Positions 1 through 10,430 of a DNA stretch of 64,000 nt are shown piece by piece. Position numbers and translations under genes: made by a program. The notes under the pieces were generated by a model, which was not told the DNA's origin, made no database searches, and saw only the letters and a program-made list of their open reading frames with translations. This DNA is from Leishmania martiniquensis. Lineage: Eukaryota > Euglenozoa > Kinetoplastea > Trypanosomatida > Trypanosomatidae. The stretch lies in assembly GCF_017916325.1 (NCBI RefSeq), contig NC_090153.1, forward strand, positions 510,001 to 574,000, written 5' to 3'. How positions within the stretch are numbered: position 1 is the first letter of the stretch; every line of letters begins with the position of its first letter.

Positions 1-290
1 CTTTTCGCTCTTCTCATATTGCCTTTTTGTTCATCTCAGAGAGGTGGCCCGTGTGCCGGGAGGATTTGAGGCTGCTCTCGGCGCTGCTGCCGCAGTCATC
101 CTCTGCCTGCACGCGCCCTTCTCTGGCTTCGTGCCTCGTCCATCAGCGCCGTCTCTGGGCCCTTGATATGACTTCCTCTGCTGCGGCGACACCACTTTAG
201 CACCTGTACGTCAGCACCCTCGACTAGTTTGTCGAACGGGAGAACGAGAGCATCCACGACACACTTGCACAAGCACACATAAACGAGGCA
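1..290 (+). other. 5' UTR / intergenic DNA upstream of the SET-domain gene
   Basis: The segment opens with a pyrimidine-rich tract (about 1-37) followed by an AG at 38-39. This is a plausible spliced-leader acceptor and would give a 5' UTR of about 250 nt for the gene starting at 291. No coding segment was recognised. Confidence 0.4.
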
Positions 291-2186
291 ATGAGGTGCG
301 GCCCGCGACTTCGGGCATCGCTGCTGCTGCAGCACATCCACCGCTCCTTGCCGGCGCTGCAGAAGCTCTACGCCCGCGCCGAGCAGACGCAGCGGCAGGG
401 AGAGAAACAGTTTGCCGAAGGGGCCGCACAAGCACAGGTGCCCCGCGGTGCTGACGGGAGCCGCGTCGAGGCAGACTCGCCCACACCTTTTCCCGCAGAT
501 CCGAACAGCGCCGAGGAAGGCGATCGCGTCCTTCAGTTTTTCTGCAAAGAGCTGAAGATGGGCGAGGCAGCACTGCGGCAGTGGCGGCGTAAGCTGCAGC
601 AGATGTCGGCGCAGCGGTGGGGTTTACCGGAGATACCGGCCTCATTGCCGCCCTTGCCTAAAGCGCCTTTGCCTTCGTTGCAGGCACCACCCGGAAGCCG
701 CGCCCCTCCTGCGCGTGGCACAACCATTCAGTGGACACGGGTGCGCACCCCTCACGCTGCGGCGGTATCGACGTCATCGGCGAGCGGTGCCCCTTCCTCG
801 GCTGCCGATGCCGGGACTTCGGGGTCCTCTTCCTCTTTCTTGTGGTTGCGGCCGCGACTGCAGGATGTCGCTGTCGTTCAGTCTGCCATGCGGAGCCTCC
901 AATTCGTTGTTTCCCCTCTCGTGCTCCTCTCCCCCCCTCCGGTGGTGGCTGCGTCGCCGCCGCATTCAGCCAGCAGCGACGGCAGCGCTGCTGCCCGTTG
1001 CAATGCCACGCGCCCCACGTCATACGAGGAATGCAGCCGCTGGTATGCGACTCGGCCTATTCCGGCCGGTATGTTTCTCATGAGCCTTCCGACAGAGGCG
1101 GTGCTATTCGCCGACCCGCCGCCGGCTACAGACCCGGTGCTCAGGTTCTACATGCAAGTCGAGGAGCTTGTCGCACAGCTGGTGAGCGCCGTCTCGGACG
1201 CCGCCGCGCCGCATCACGGCTACGCATCCTACCTATGCGACAGCGTCGTGCCAAGCCGCAATCTGCCGTTCCTCACCCTTGCGGACGTGCAGCAGATCTT
1301 TGGGTCAGCGACTGCCGGGTCGCCAGCGCCGTCGTTTCAAGCTCCTGGGCACACGGAGAATGCGGGCGAGGGTGCTGGCGGGGCCGGCGACAGCCCGGCA
1401 CTCTCATTAGCTTCTTTCTTCCACGACGACATGGCCGGCGAGCCGCTCAGTGATTACCTCCGTTCGCGCCTCTCTCGCCCCGAGTATGCGTGGTGGGTCA
1501 GCCTCGTCCTCTCCCACCGAACAGGCACCACGAGTCTTCTACCCATGATTGACAAACTGAACCACAGCCCCTTACCCAACTGCTACTATACCATGGCGAC
1601 CGAGGACACCATGTGCGGCGTCGATGTCCTGGACAACCTCCTCGCTGGCGTTCCGGGAGAGCTGCTCTACCAGCCATACGTACACGTCTTCGCACTGCGC
1701 GACATCCCAGCCGGCGCAGAGCTGACCTTGTGCTACGCCTCGGCGCCCGATGGGCTGTACAGGCCAGCAGATCGGTACCTGCCCGCACCGCCACCTTCCC
1801 TGGCTACAGGCGAGGGTGGTGGCGCACGTCGGCACTCCAACGCTGCTACCGCCGCCTCCGCTTCAGCTGCATCCGTAGAAGGTATGGATGCCGTGATGCG
1901 CGCTTTATTCCCTGACTCCAACGTGCCCGCTCTAGTGGAGAGCGGCGTTGACATCAGCAGTGGTGCCAACGCTGACCCTGCCTTCGCCTCTCAACTTCGC
2001 CTGCTACAGCATTCTGGCAGGCAAGAGGTCGACACACCCGAGGGCAAGGCAAGGTGGCTGCTTCAGTGGGGCTTTGTGCCGCCGTGTGATGCCATCTACA
2101 GCGCGCAGGACTTGCGGGAAATGGCGACGCTGATCGCGGAGTGGCGCGTGGACATGAGATCGTCGCTGTTTCCGCGAGTCGAGTGA
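291..2186 (+). CDS. SET-domain protein (SETD3/Rubisco-LSMT-like lysine methyltransferase candidate)
   Basis: This is a 631-residue protein with the first ATG at 291. Residues 1 to about 245 are low complexity (Pro, Ala, Ser) with no recognised domain. From about residue 255 to 485 the pattern matches a split SET domain: an opening RPIPAGMFLMSLPTEAVLF segment, the substrate/cofactor motif LLPMIDKLNHS at 416-426 (Asn424-His425), and the closing motif DIPAGAELTLCYA at 471-483 with Tyr482 at the position of the SET catalytic-site tyrosine. About 145 C-terminal residues follow and could be a reduced LSMT-type substrate-binding domain. The family transfers methyl groups from S-adenosylmethionine to protein lysine or histidine; the substrate here is unknown. 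The Ser/Ala/Gly-rich insertion near 345-375, inside the SET region, is typical of trypanosomatid proteins. The family call is firm. Activity and target are inferred. Confidence 0.82.
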   Translation: MRCGPRLRASLLLQHIHRSLPALQKLYARAEQTQRQGEKQFAEGAAQAQVPRGADGSRVEADSPTPFPADPNSAEEGDRVLQFFCKELKMGEAALRQWRRKLQQMSAQRWGLPEIPASLPPLPKAPLPSLQAPPGSRAPPARGTTIQWTRVRTPHAAAVSTSSASGAPSSAADAGTSGSSSSFLWLRPRLQDVAVVQSAMRSLQFVVSPLVLLSPPPVVAASPPHSASSDGSAAARCNATRPTSYEECSRWYATRPIPAGMFLMSLPTEAVLFADPPPATDPVLRFYMQVEELVAQLVSAVSDAAAPHHGYASYLCDSVVPSRNLPFLTLADVQQIFGSATAGSPAPSFQAPGHTENAGEGAGGAGDSPALSLASFFHDDMAGEPLSDYLRSRLSRPEYAWWVSLVLSHRTGTTSLLPMIDKLNHSPLPNCYYTMATEDTMCGVDVLDNLLAGVPGELLYQPYVHVFALRDIPAGAELTLCYASAPDGLYRPADRYLPAPPPSLATGEGGGARRHSNAATAASASAASVEGMDAVMRALFPDSNVPALVESGVDISSGANADPAFASQLRLLQHSGRQEVDTPEGKARWLLQWGFVPPCDAIYSAQDLREMATLIAEWRVDMRSSLFPRVE

Positions 2187-3687
2187 GATTGGGGCTGTGG
2201 CCTTAATGAAAGAGTGCTGCTGATGCACAGTTTGTTGTGTGCGTTTTCGCCGCGCGCAGGCACCTTCTCTCCCCCACCTCCTCCCACATACACACGCACA
2301 CACACACACAAGCTGACACTGATGGACATCTGCGCCTCTCCGTGAGCAGCTGGGCACTGAACGATTCGAGGCGCTTTGCCTCTTCGTGGTCGGCTTGCTC
2401 GCCTCTGTGGCGAGGGAGTGTGTGCGTGTGTGTGTATGTGGGAGGAGGTGGGGGGGGGGCTGCCATGGAGACAGCACCTGCACTTTCCCTTCACCCCTCC
2501 CTCTTCCCTTAACGCTTCTTCACACACCTATGCACGCCTCAGCGCTCACCCATAAGCGAGTATCGTATGCACCCCACTCTGCGCGGATGACCGAAAGAGC
2601 CTGCAGACAGAAAGGGAAGAGGGTGGCTTCCGCGTCCGCATCTGCGCTGGGTGGGAGCGCTTCTACAGCTGCTGCTCCCCGCCCGTACCTAACGAATACA
2701 CCCGTGCACAAACCGTCATGTAGGTGGCCGAAATGTGCACCGGGCTCACAAGCACTGTCCCGCTTCTTACTGCCCCGCGCTGCAACACTCGGCGCCAGCA
2801 ACAGCATCGATGAGAGCGCCTCTCTCAGCTTTTTGGTGCTTGCGTGTGCATGTATGACTGGCGCATGATCTCTGCTAGCTTTTTTCATTGCCTGAAGCCG
2901 CCCACCTTTCTTCCTCTCCTTCAACACAGGCACACACACACACACACCAGTTGGACCCGCCAGCACTGTTTTGCCTCGATCCAGTAGTGCACTCACACTC
3001 AGAGTCAAGTCCCCCGCTCCCCCCTCCCACTCCCGCCCCGCACCGGCGCACGGAAGTGAGCGGCAGCAGCTGCGGGGTATTGACAGCGGTGACGCGGGAC
3101 AGCGGGCACATCACAGGGAGGCACAGCCAGGGGCTTGTAGAGGGAAGGGAAGTGATGACAAGAGCAGCAGGCCTGCGCCGAAGCTGACGGCAGGGAGGGG
3201 GAATATAGACTGCTCTTACGCTGGTGCAAGCACGGCAGGTGCCCCAAGTCCGAACTTCGCTCCGTCTTTACTGCCGAATGCCGGCCTGAGGCCGCTCGCA
3301 AGGGGCCCAGCGGCGCCATTCACGCTCGCGCAAGCCTGTCTGCGTACTGTGTGAGGCTCACCCAGCACCGCTCCTCGTGTGCGCGTCCCCCCTCCCCCGC
3401 ACACATGCATCCGCCTCCTCGGCCATTCGTTTTGCTGCCCTCTTCTTCGGCGACGAAGCGCACGGCTCTTCTCCCTCCCCTTGCTTTGGTTGTACATCGT
3501 CCATTTCTGAGCTTTCTTCCTCCCGCTTCATGTGGCTCCCTTCAACCCCCCGCCCTCCACCACCTTGTCCGCCCTCGTCTCCCTTGGGCCGTGCGCAGAC
3601 CTTTCACACCGTATCACATTACACGTCAGTCGCACTTCCCCCAAAGTACATAAATCTTCCTCCTCCTCTTCTGGGGTCTTCATCGCC
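2187..3687 (+). other. Intergenic region / UTRs between SET-domain and Kintoun-like genes
   Basis: This 1.5 kb stretch has CA/TG microsatellites (around 2285-2310, 2418-2440 and 2932-2948) and long C/T-rich tracts (3360-3560) suited to trans-splicing. AG dinucleotides near 3597 and 3627 are possible acceptors. Open frames here are low complexity and were not called. Confidence 0.55.
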
Positions 3688-6015
3688 ATGCCGCTCGAGC
3701 ACATCAACCTGGCCCGGGAGCGCCTCAACACCGCTGCCGCTGCCCAGTCTGGTCACGGGAGCAGCAGCGTTGCTGAGGCGGCGACACAGCAGGGCGGCGA
3801 GAAGTTCACCGCCACCCCGGAGGAGCTGCGAGCGATCCAGGAGAAGATGAAAGACCCCGTCTTTGCCGAGCTCATGCATGAGTACATGCGTTCCTTGGAG
3901 GATCCCGATACGCGGCGCGAGGAGGAGGCGTACTTGGCGCAGGCGGAGCGTGAGGCGCGGGAGGGTGGCGATTTCAGCTTCGAGTTCGTGTTCCCGCGTG
4001 CCGCGTTCGTTGTGGAGCTGCTGCAGCCTTCGAACACGTCGGTGCCCGCGGCGGAGCTGAGGACGATCGGCGTGGACGCGGCCGCCGCGTCGCATATCGC
4101 CGGGAATGGCGGCGCTGTCCGCTCTTTTTTGAACTTTTGCTCAAGCGACAAGGTGAAAGCGTTTACGGAGCATCCCACAGGAGACGTCAGGGGGAGCAGC
4201 TGGGAGGTCCCGGTGTCCGTTTCGCAGCGGCGCATCGAGCTATATAAGCCAGTAAAGTCCAGCCCATCTGCGTCGATCCCGGCCGAGTACGCAGCGGCGC
4301 GCGACAGCGCGTCTGAGTCGTCATCCTCGCCGTTGGTGTGCATCGTGCGCGATGCCGTGTTTCACCCTTCAACGCTTGCTCTGACAGAGCGTAGCGCGCG
4401 CTTCATGTGCTTCTTGACGGAGATCGCTGTCGAGCACATCAACAGCGGCTATGGTGAGTCCAACGGCTTTCCGTTTCGCCGCCTACCCAGCAGCATTGTT
4501 TCTATTGGCACCCCTCTGAATCAAACGATTCGGTCTTCCTCACCATCGGGCGGGTCCCTGTTTGACGTGGACCCGCGTGCCCCAGTACTGACGAGGCCAA
4601 CGAAGAGCTTCCCAGCCGTCAAGGGCAGCAGCTGCGGCGAAAGTTCCTCATCGCCACCACCCAGCTCCACTTCTGCCACGACGTCCATGCCGTCAGTCAC
4701 TCGAGGCGCGGGGCTGCTTCAGAGTGCCGCGGGCGAGGCTGCTGCTGCTGCCGCTGCTGCTTCGAAACCCTCGTCGAAAAGCGCTACGCTGCCGCCCTAC
4801 ACGATTGCTCACCGCGGCTCTGTCAATCTCACCGACGCGTGGCAGTGGAGAGTCTCGGACAAGCGCGTCGGAGTGCCCGAGGAGCTCGTCGTGAAGATGA
4901 CGTTCGCCGGGGTGCGACGAGCCTCAGCGTTGGATATTTCCATTCTTCCAGACGGCCAGGCCGTGCGCATCGACCCCACCGACGGCCAGGAGCGCTACGA
5001 GGGGCTGCTTGTGCTGCCCTTCACGGTGGAGGAGGCGCCCCTGCGAGCCCAGTTCGACTGCTGCCGTGGCGTGCTTACATTGACGCTGAAAGTGGTGCCG
5101 CCCCCGCTGCCAGATGGTGCCCCAAGCCCAGACCAGATGCGCGAGGCACTGCGGGGCGGGGCGGCCGACGCGGAGGACGAGCGCCTGGGCGAAGTTTCAG
5201 CGCAGGCAGCCGGGGGTGAGCGGGCCCAGGGGCAGTCGCCTCCTGAAGCGCAAAGTCTACCACAGCGGGCGGAGGAGGCAGAGACGCTTGCCAAAGAGGC
5301 AGCCCCATCGCCCTCATTAGCCACACAGGCTGAGTCGGCAAGGGAAGCTCCCGCAGAGCCACCAGCGCCTATCCTCGCTGCAGGGCCCTCGAGCGGCCCT
5401 AAGGTGGCGCACATTGGTGACCAGAGTCGGGTCGCGGCGATGATGGCGCAAGTGCAGGCCGCACGAGAGGCGAGAGTAGCAGCAACAGCAGCCATGGATG
5501 CCGCACATGAGGCGGATAACGGAGAGGCACATGCGGAGGCGCCGGCACCGCCGGCTGCGCCCTCAGCGACTTTGTGTGTGCCTGACGGTAGCTGCGGTGA
5601 CAAGTCTGCCCAGCAGATCGAGCGTGCGGCGGCGGCTCCTGCGCGGGAGCGTACCCCCGTTTCGGCCGCTGCTTCGCAGGAGGAGTCAGAGGGCGCGGCC
5701 CCGTTTCTTCGCAAGGCGCCGGCGGCGACGGCAGCCGTGCCAACGGTGGACGTTGGTGACGAAGAAGGCGACGATGTGGCAGCTCTGCGGGCACGTCAGC
5801 TGGCCTGGGTGGCCATGATAGAGAAAGAGACGGAAGCAGCGAAGGCGCGCGAGGAGGCAGAGGCTGCCCAAGCGGCGCGGGCGACAGAGGCGCAGGCGGC
5901 CAAGGCCCGTCGTAAGATAGCAGCAGAGAAGGAGCTGGAGCGACTGGCTCAGGTAGCCATGGCGAAGCGAGACTCGCTGCCTCTGTCGAACAAGTACATC
6001 TTCTCCATTGATTAA
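3688..6015 (+). CDS. DNAAF2: PIH1/Kintoun-like axonemal dynein assembly factor
   Basis: The protein is 775 residues from the ATG at 3688. The frame is open further upstream, but that part is pyrimidine-rich UTR-like sequence without an ATG. Residues about 40-255 match the PIH1 domain: the MKDPVFAELMHEYM helix near 54-67, then an FVFPRAAFVVEL segment, then IVRDAVFHPSTL. Residues about 371-466 form a CS (p23-like) domain running from YTIAHRGSVN to LTLTLKV, including the PEELVVKMTFAGV strand. The C-terminus (about 690-765) is an Ala/Glu/Lys-rich predicted coiled coil, and the protein ends NKYIFSID. PIH plus CS in this order is the Kintoun (DNAAF2/PF13) architecture. That protein works with HSP90 and HSP70 in the cytoplasm to preassemble axonemal dynein arms, which fits a flagellate. 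The middle (about 470-690) is disordered and Ala/Pro-rich. Another PIH family member is the main alternative. Confidence 0.82.
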   Translation: MPLEHINLARERLNTAAAAQSGHGSSSVAEAATQQGGEKFTATPEELRAIQEKMKDPVFAELMHEYMRSLEDPDTRREEEAYLAQAEREAREGGDFSFEFVFPRAAFVVELLQPSNTSVPAAELRTIGVDAAAASHIAGNGGAVRSFLNFCSSDKVKAFTEHPTGDVRGSSWEVPVSVSQRRIELYKPVKSSPSASIPAEYAAARDSASESSSSPLVCIVRDAVFHPSTLALTERSARFMCFLTEIAVEHINSGYGESNGFPFRRLPSSIVSIGTPLNQTIRSSSPSGGSLFDVDPRAPVLTRPTKSFPAVKGSSCGESSSSPPPSSTSATTSMPSVTRGAGLLQSAAGEAAAAAAAASKPSSKSATLPPYTIAHRGSVNLTDAWQWRVSDKRVGVPEELVVKMTFAGVRRASALDISILPDGQAVRIDPTDGQERYEGLLVLPFTVEEAPLRAQFDCCRGVLTLTLKVVPPPLPDGAPSPDQMREALRGGAADAEDERLGEVSAQAAGGERAQGQSPPEAQSLPQRAEEAETLAKEAAPSPSLATQAESAREAPAEPPAPILAAGPSSGPKVAHIGDQSRVAAMMAQVQAAREARVAATAAMDAAHEADNGEAHAEAPAPPAAPSATLCVPDGSCGDKSAQQIERAAAAPARERTPVSAAASQEESEGAAPFLRKAPAATAAVPTVDVGDEEGDDVAALRARQLAWVAMIEKETEAAKAREEAEAAQAARATEAQAAKARRKIAAEKELERLAQVAMAKRDSLPLSNKYIFSID

Positions 6016-8087
6016 GGGGCACCTGGAGGTGGCTGTGAGGCGGCAAGCATCGCGGCGCGCATGCTCTGCTGGGGCCCCCTTTGGCCTTTCTTCCCTCTCT
6101 TGCGGCTTCCGTTTCTACCGATTGTTTGCGCCCTCTTTGTGTACTCGCTTCATTCTCTGGGCGGGAGTGTCTTTGTGCTTCTTGATGTGGATTATACTCT
6201 CAGTGGGCTGGGCACTATGGACGGGAGAGGGGCAGGGGCGTGACCACTTCCACATGCCCCCCCGTCTCTCCGTCGCGCTCTCTGGGAACTTCTCTCTGTA
6301 TGCATACCACATCCTCCTCACAGGGCGAAGACATGGTAAATTGTACCAAACGGTGCTGAGGATACTACCACACTTCACCCTTCTTGTGTGTGCCTCCCCC
6401 GGCACACACACATACACAGCGTACGCGCTAAAGAGGACATAGCAGACACGCCCGCCCGGAACAGAATGCTGCTGGAGGCCGTCCAGAGCACCGCCTTCTG
6501 CCCATTTCCCCTCTGCCTCTCTGCCGTGGCGTGCGGGTGGTCTCTTGGGATGGCCGATATAGCAGGTGCTCATGCGTCTCCCTGCACCTTTCAGCTTGTC
6601 GCCTACCCCTGCACAAGAGGTTCCAGTAGGTGATGCAAGTGGATCTGCTTCATCTCACGCAACGGCATGTCTCGCGCGCAGCAGCGCCACCTCCTGGCCG
6701 GCCACTTATGCGCCCGCTACACACCTCCTTCCTCCTGCTCCCCCCTCTCGCGAACGCGCTTCGGCGCATGCCATTGCTGCATGACGTGAGTGCAATGCAC
6801 CCACATATACAGGTCCAGATATATAAGCTGGCACTAAGCTGCTGGACACGCACGCCTCCCCTCCTTCCCCCCAACCCCTCGCTCTCGACACGCATCTGCA
6901 GCGCGTGCCGTGCGTGCGTTGCTTCTTCGCTACTCATCCCCCCCTCTCTCGGTGCAACACGCCTTCTCCCCTTCGGCGAGAAAGGGGGCGGGGAGGAGAA
7001 GGAGAGGGCGTCAAATCGGAGGTGGAAAAGAGCCGAAAAAGGGCGTTTAAGGGCGCGTCTCAGATCTCGAACGTCGCAACCGTGGCGGGAGCTCTGGTGC
7101 ATTGGCGCCCCCAATCATTGGTAGAGGCGCACAGAAGTGCGTCCCCTTCGCATCTGCCCAACGCCCTTCTCCGTCTGCGACCTCCCTCCCCGCCCCCCTC
7201 TCCCCGTCTCCTCCCGCCTCATCCTCTCCTCTCCTCGCCATTCACTGTACTACTACGCTGCATAGATACCACCGCAACGGAGACGCGCGCGCAGGCGGGC
7301 GGGGCTTCTCTCTCTCTCTGTTAATGCTTTTGTTTTATTTGGCTCATTCGTTTCCAATCTGCTGAAGCTCGTGCGTGCGCGACTGGGCCGTGCGCTTTTC
7401 CTCCCCCCGTACCTCCTCTGTTTCGGCCCGTCACCCCCTCTCCCCCCTCCTCCCTTCAACGCTTCCGCGCGACCGCGTTCCTGTCTCCCTCTGTCTGTGT
7501 GTCTCTGTGTGTATCAGCCGTTGTTGTCCGCGCGGCCGCGTGCTTGGGCTTTGATGTGTTGTGCGCGTTCCCAAAGGCCTGCTGCGGTGCTGCTCGGCTC
7601 TCACGTCTTCTGGGTGCTGCTTCTCTTGTTTTCCCCTTTCCTGCGAATCTGAGCACGCGCACGCAGACATACACGCCTGCGCGCTCTTCCTCCTTCCCCC
7701 TCTCCTTCCGCCTTCCCTTTTGCTACGTCAAGACACACGCCAGCCTATAACGTGCTCGCACGATCGCCTGGCTCCACGAGCACCACAGACCTCAGCTGCG
7801 CCTACGCGCATTTTGTTTAGACAGAGACGCACACACGTGTACAGAAAAAAGGGACACACACACGCACTTCTCGCAGAGGCCCGCAGCTTCTCTCTCTCGC
7901 CCCCCCTTCCCTTCCCTTTCCTCACGCTTTCCGCCCTGCTCTCTTCTGCGCTACCATTTCCTCGAAGGGGCGAGTGAACACGCCGCCAAGGCGACATCGC
8001 TTAATCCTTTGCTTTCTCTCGTGTGCTCTCCGAAAAGAAAAGCACGTAAGGTAGCCGCGCCGAGAGAGGCAGCTCACTTTGCTGAGA
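6016..8087 (+). other. Intergenic region / UTRs between Kintoun-like and TRF genes
   Basis: This is 2.07 kb without a recognisable gene. It is rich in C/T runs (for example 7380-7470 and 7680-7730) with short CA repeats near 6404-6418 and 7853-7866. The strongest pyrimidine tract, 7882-7962, leads to the acceptor listed separately. Confidence 0.55.
7882..7967 (+). promoter_or_regulatory. Candidate polypyrimidine tract and spliced-leader acceptor for TRF
   Basis: A long C/T-rich tract (about 7882-7962) is followed by AG at 7966-7967, giving a 5' UTR of about 120 nt before the ATG at 8088. The form (long tract, then first AG) is what trypanosomatid trans-splicing uses. Only mapping of spliced-leader reads can confirm the exact site. 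Confidence 0.45.
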
Positions 8088-10430
8088 ATGCCTGCTGCGG
8101 GCTCATCCACTGCCGCTGCCACACTGGTCAGCGGCAGCGGGGCCACTGCGGCGGGCGGGCGGCAGCGAGAGCCACAGCATAGTATCGTTACCGACAATGC
8201 CACCACAGTCGCCAGAGGCGACGACAGCGACCGACTCCTAACGAACGCGAAGGAGGACGTGCACTACTTCGATGTTGTTCATCCAATCCTTCTGAGTCAC
8301 GTGCGCCGAGCGAACAGTGAAGGTGTATTGGCGCTCCTGTCACTGCCCATCATTGCGGAAAGCGCGATTTTCTGGCGAACGTGCACATATTGTGAGGGGC
8401 TGGTGGCTGCCGTCCTGATTCACGTCATGGAACACACGGGGCAGGTGACGGTCCCGGCAAGCCCACCCGCACTTGGTGCCGCGAGTCCTCCTGGCGGGCC
8501 CATGACTTTCGATAGTCGAGCTGACGACTCTCAAGTGTGCTCATCGAGGCCGACTCCGCAGACGGGGCGGCGGTCGCCGCTGCTATCACTCTCACTTCAT
8601 TCTTCTCCAGCGACAGCAGCCCCGCCTAATGCTGATTCCGTAGCCGTTGATCGGCTGTCGCCGATGTCCCCCTCACCTCCCATCACTCCACTCACCGTCG
8701 CTGACCTTTACTCGTTGCTGCATCTCTGCAGACGCGAATGGGCTGTGACCATGTCATTCCATGAAGCGCATCAGGGTGCTCTTTCATCGCTGGAGCGCAC
8801 GGATACGGACATCGCAGAGGGGCCATGCAGGCTCGATCGATGCCGCCCGCCCGCGCTTGCCTCGCTTCTGCGGCTAGGTAGGGCGCTGCTGCGGCGGGAC
8901 CGCAGGCAGCCTCAGCCAGCGGGAGCCCTGCGGCAGGCGACGGGGGATATGGAGCTGTATGTGCAAAGCGTTATGCGTCGACTAGAGGCCATGATGGATG
9001 CGCAGACGGAGATGGAGAGAGGCAAGCTAGACGCACCTTCCAGGACTCTGCGCAAACGATCTCGATCGAGCGACGCGCCGACAGCTTTGCCGACCAGCGC
9101 ATGCAATCAAGGCAAGAGGACTGAGATTCTGACTTCATCTGGCCCTGATTCACTCCGGGCCGCGTGCGAAGGGATGCGAGCGGCAGTACCCGCGGATGTA
9201 GTAGACCTCGCGGCGCTTGCGGCGGTGCTACAGGAGCACTGCCACGAAATGGTGTACGTAAGCCCCTTCAACGACCCCCGCCTCGCTGCTGCGGCGGCAG
9301 TGGAGGAGAGCACAGATAGCAGTGCCACAACGGCCACAACCATTATGGGCATATCGAGCAGCAACAGCAACGGCAGTTTGACGAACGCCGTACATGCAGT
9401 GGGTGTCGCCACAACGGCCAACATCACTGCTGGAGTGTCGGCTGCGGACTTGGTGGAGGCGGCTCCAGAAGTTCTGTCCAAAGGTGTAGAGGGCGCCCAC
9501 GAGGATGCTACTGAGGACAGTAATGCACAGGACTTGGTGGGTGGGCTTGACGCCGTGGCACTGCTGCGCCGCATTCCTGCCATCAGCGCTACCCGTTGGT
9601 CATTGCCAAGTGGAGCGCGTAACGCTACCAGCAGTGGGGCTAGCGATTCGGGTGGTGAGGCACAGAGCCTTCCTTCCGCCGTGGCAGGCACGGCTACGGC
9701 GCGGCGCAGCGGAGGAAGGCAGCGCCACCCCGCGAGTGCTGATGCCTCTGTTTCAGCGAACGTATCGATGAGGCCTGTGGCAGGCTCCCTGCCTTGCATG
9801 CCGGCTGCGGTGCGGCGGACACCTGCCGATGACGAGCAGGCGCGCGTCTCTGCAGCTATTCGTGCTTTTGATGCCTTCACCGCTGCGCTCGAGCAGTCGG
9901 CTCCCACCACCGTCGACGTATCGGTGGGCTTGCCGCAGCCTTCACCTGTGCCCTCGCCGTCTTTGAGCACTGGGAACCTCAGTAGAAGTCGCGTTGCGGC
10001 GCGACCAGTGACACCAGGAGCGCTTCGCTCGCGCCCTTTAGCTCCCCCCCCACCGCTTTCACGGCCTTTGACCTCTGAAGTTCGGCGCCGGCACAAATTC
10101 AGTCCGCAAGAAGACGCCGCCATCCTCCACGGAGTTGCGCGCTTTGGGCAGATGAGCGGCTCCTTCCAGTACATCTTGCACGCTTACCGAAACGTGTGGC
10201 GGACTGGTCGTACGGCGCTTCATCTGTACGATCACTGGCGTGGTGCATTGCGTCGACGCGCTGTTGCGGCGGCCGGCAGCGGGGCGACAAGCGACGCAGA
10301 CAAGCGCGCCCTCCAAAAAGCGCCCGATGATGAGGAAGGGGCCATGTCTGTCTCTCCTATCCGGCCTGCAACGTCGGACTACGAGCAGGACCTGAGCTCT
10401 GACATCGAGGGCTTCTCTGACGATTCGTGA
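8088..10430 (+). CDS. TRF: TRF-like telomere repeat-binding factor with C-terminal Myb/telobox
   Basis: The protein has 780 residues from the ATG at 8088. A C-terminal Myb/SANT domain lies at about 666-724: an RRRHKFSPQEDAAILHGV first helix, GSFQYIL second helix, and a recognition helix with ALHLYDHWR at 710-718. This resembles the telobox consensus VDLKDKWR of telomere-binding proteins. Ser/Ala-rich linkers separate the Myb domain from an N-terminal helical region (about 55-115) that could be a diverged TRFH dimerisation domain. A basic patch at about 320-330 may be a nuclear localisation signal. Known Leishmania TRF is a protein of about 82 kDa with this layout, much longer than T. brucei TRF, and in T. 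brucei TRF sits next to a mitochondrial carrier gene (MCP12), as here. The expected role is binding duplex telomeric DNA in the nucleus. Identification rests on the Myb motif, length and neighbour; the TRFH call is weak. Confidence 0.78.
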   Translation: MPAAGSSTAAATLVSGSGATAAGGRQREPQHSIVTDNATTVARGDDSDRLLTNAKEDVHYFDVVHPILLSHVRRANSEGVLALLSLPIIAESAIFWRTCTYCEGLVAAVLIHVMEHTGQVTVPASPPALGAASPPGGPMTFDSRADDSQVCSSRPTPQTGRRSPLLSLSLHSSPATAAPPNADSVAVDRLSPMSPSPPITPLTVADLYSLLHLCRREWAVTMSFHEAHQGALSSLERTDTDIAEGPCRLDRCRPPALASLLRLGRALLRRDRRQPQPAGALRQATGDMELYVQSVMRRLEAMMDAQTEMERGKLDAPSRTLRKRSRSSDAPTALPTSACNQGKRTEILTSSGPDSLRAACEGMRAAVPADVVDLAALAAVLQEHCHEMVYVSPFNDPRLAAAAAVEESTDSSATTATTIMGISSSNSNGSLTNAVHAVGVATTANITAGVSAADLVEAAPEVLSKGVEGAHEDATEDSNAQDLVGGLDAVALLRRIPAISATRWSLPSGARNATSSGASDSGGEAQSLPSAVAGTATARRSGGRQRHPASADASVSANVSMRPVAGSLPCMPAAVRRTPADDEQARVSAAIRAFDAFTAALEQSAPTTVDVSVGLPQPSPVPSPSLSTGNLSRSRVAARPVTPGALRSRPLAPPPPLSRPLTSEVRRRHKFSPQEDAAILHGVARFGQMSGSFQYILHAYRNVWRTGRTALHLYDHWRGALRRRAVAAAGSGATSDADKRALQKAPDDEEGAMSVSPIRPATSDYEQDLSSDIEGFSDDS

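Noticed and set aside
9107..10174. Long minus-strand frame (355 residues) opposite the TRF gene
   Set aside because: It is an antisense shadow produced by GC-rich third positions, with Ser/Ala/Arg-rich composition and no motifs. Similar shadows lie opposite the Kintoun-like, carrier and NAA60-like genes.
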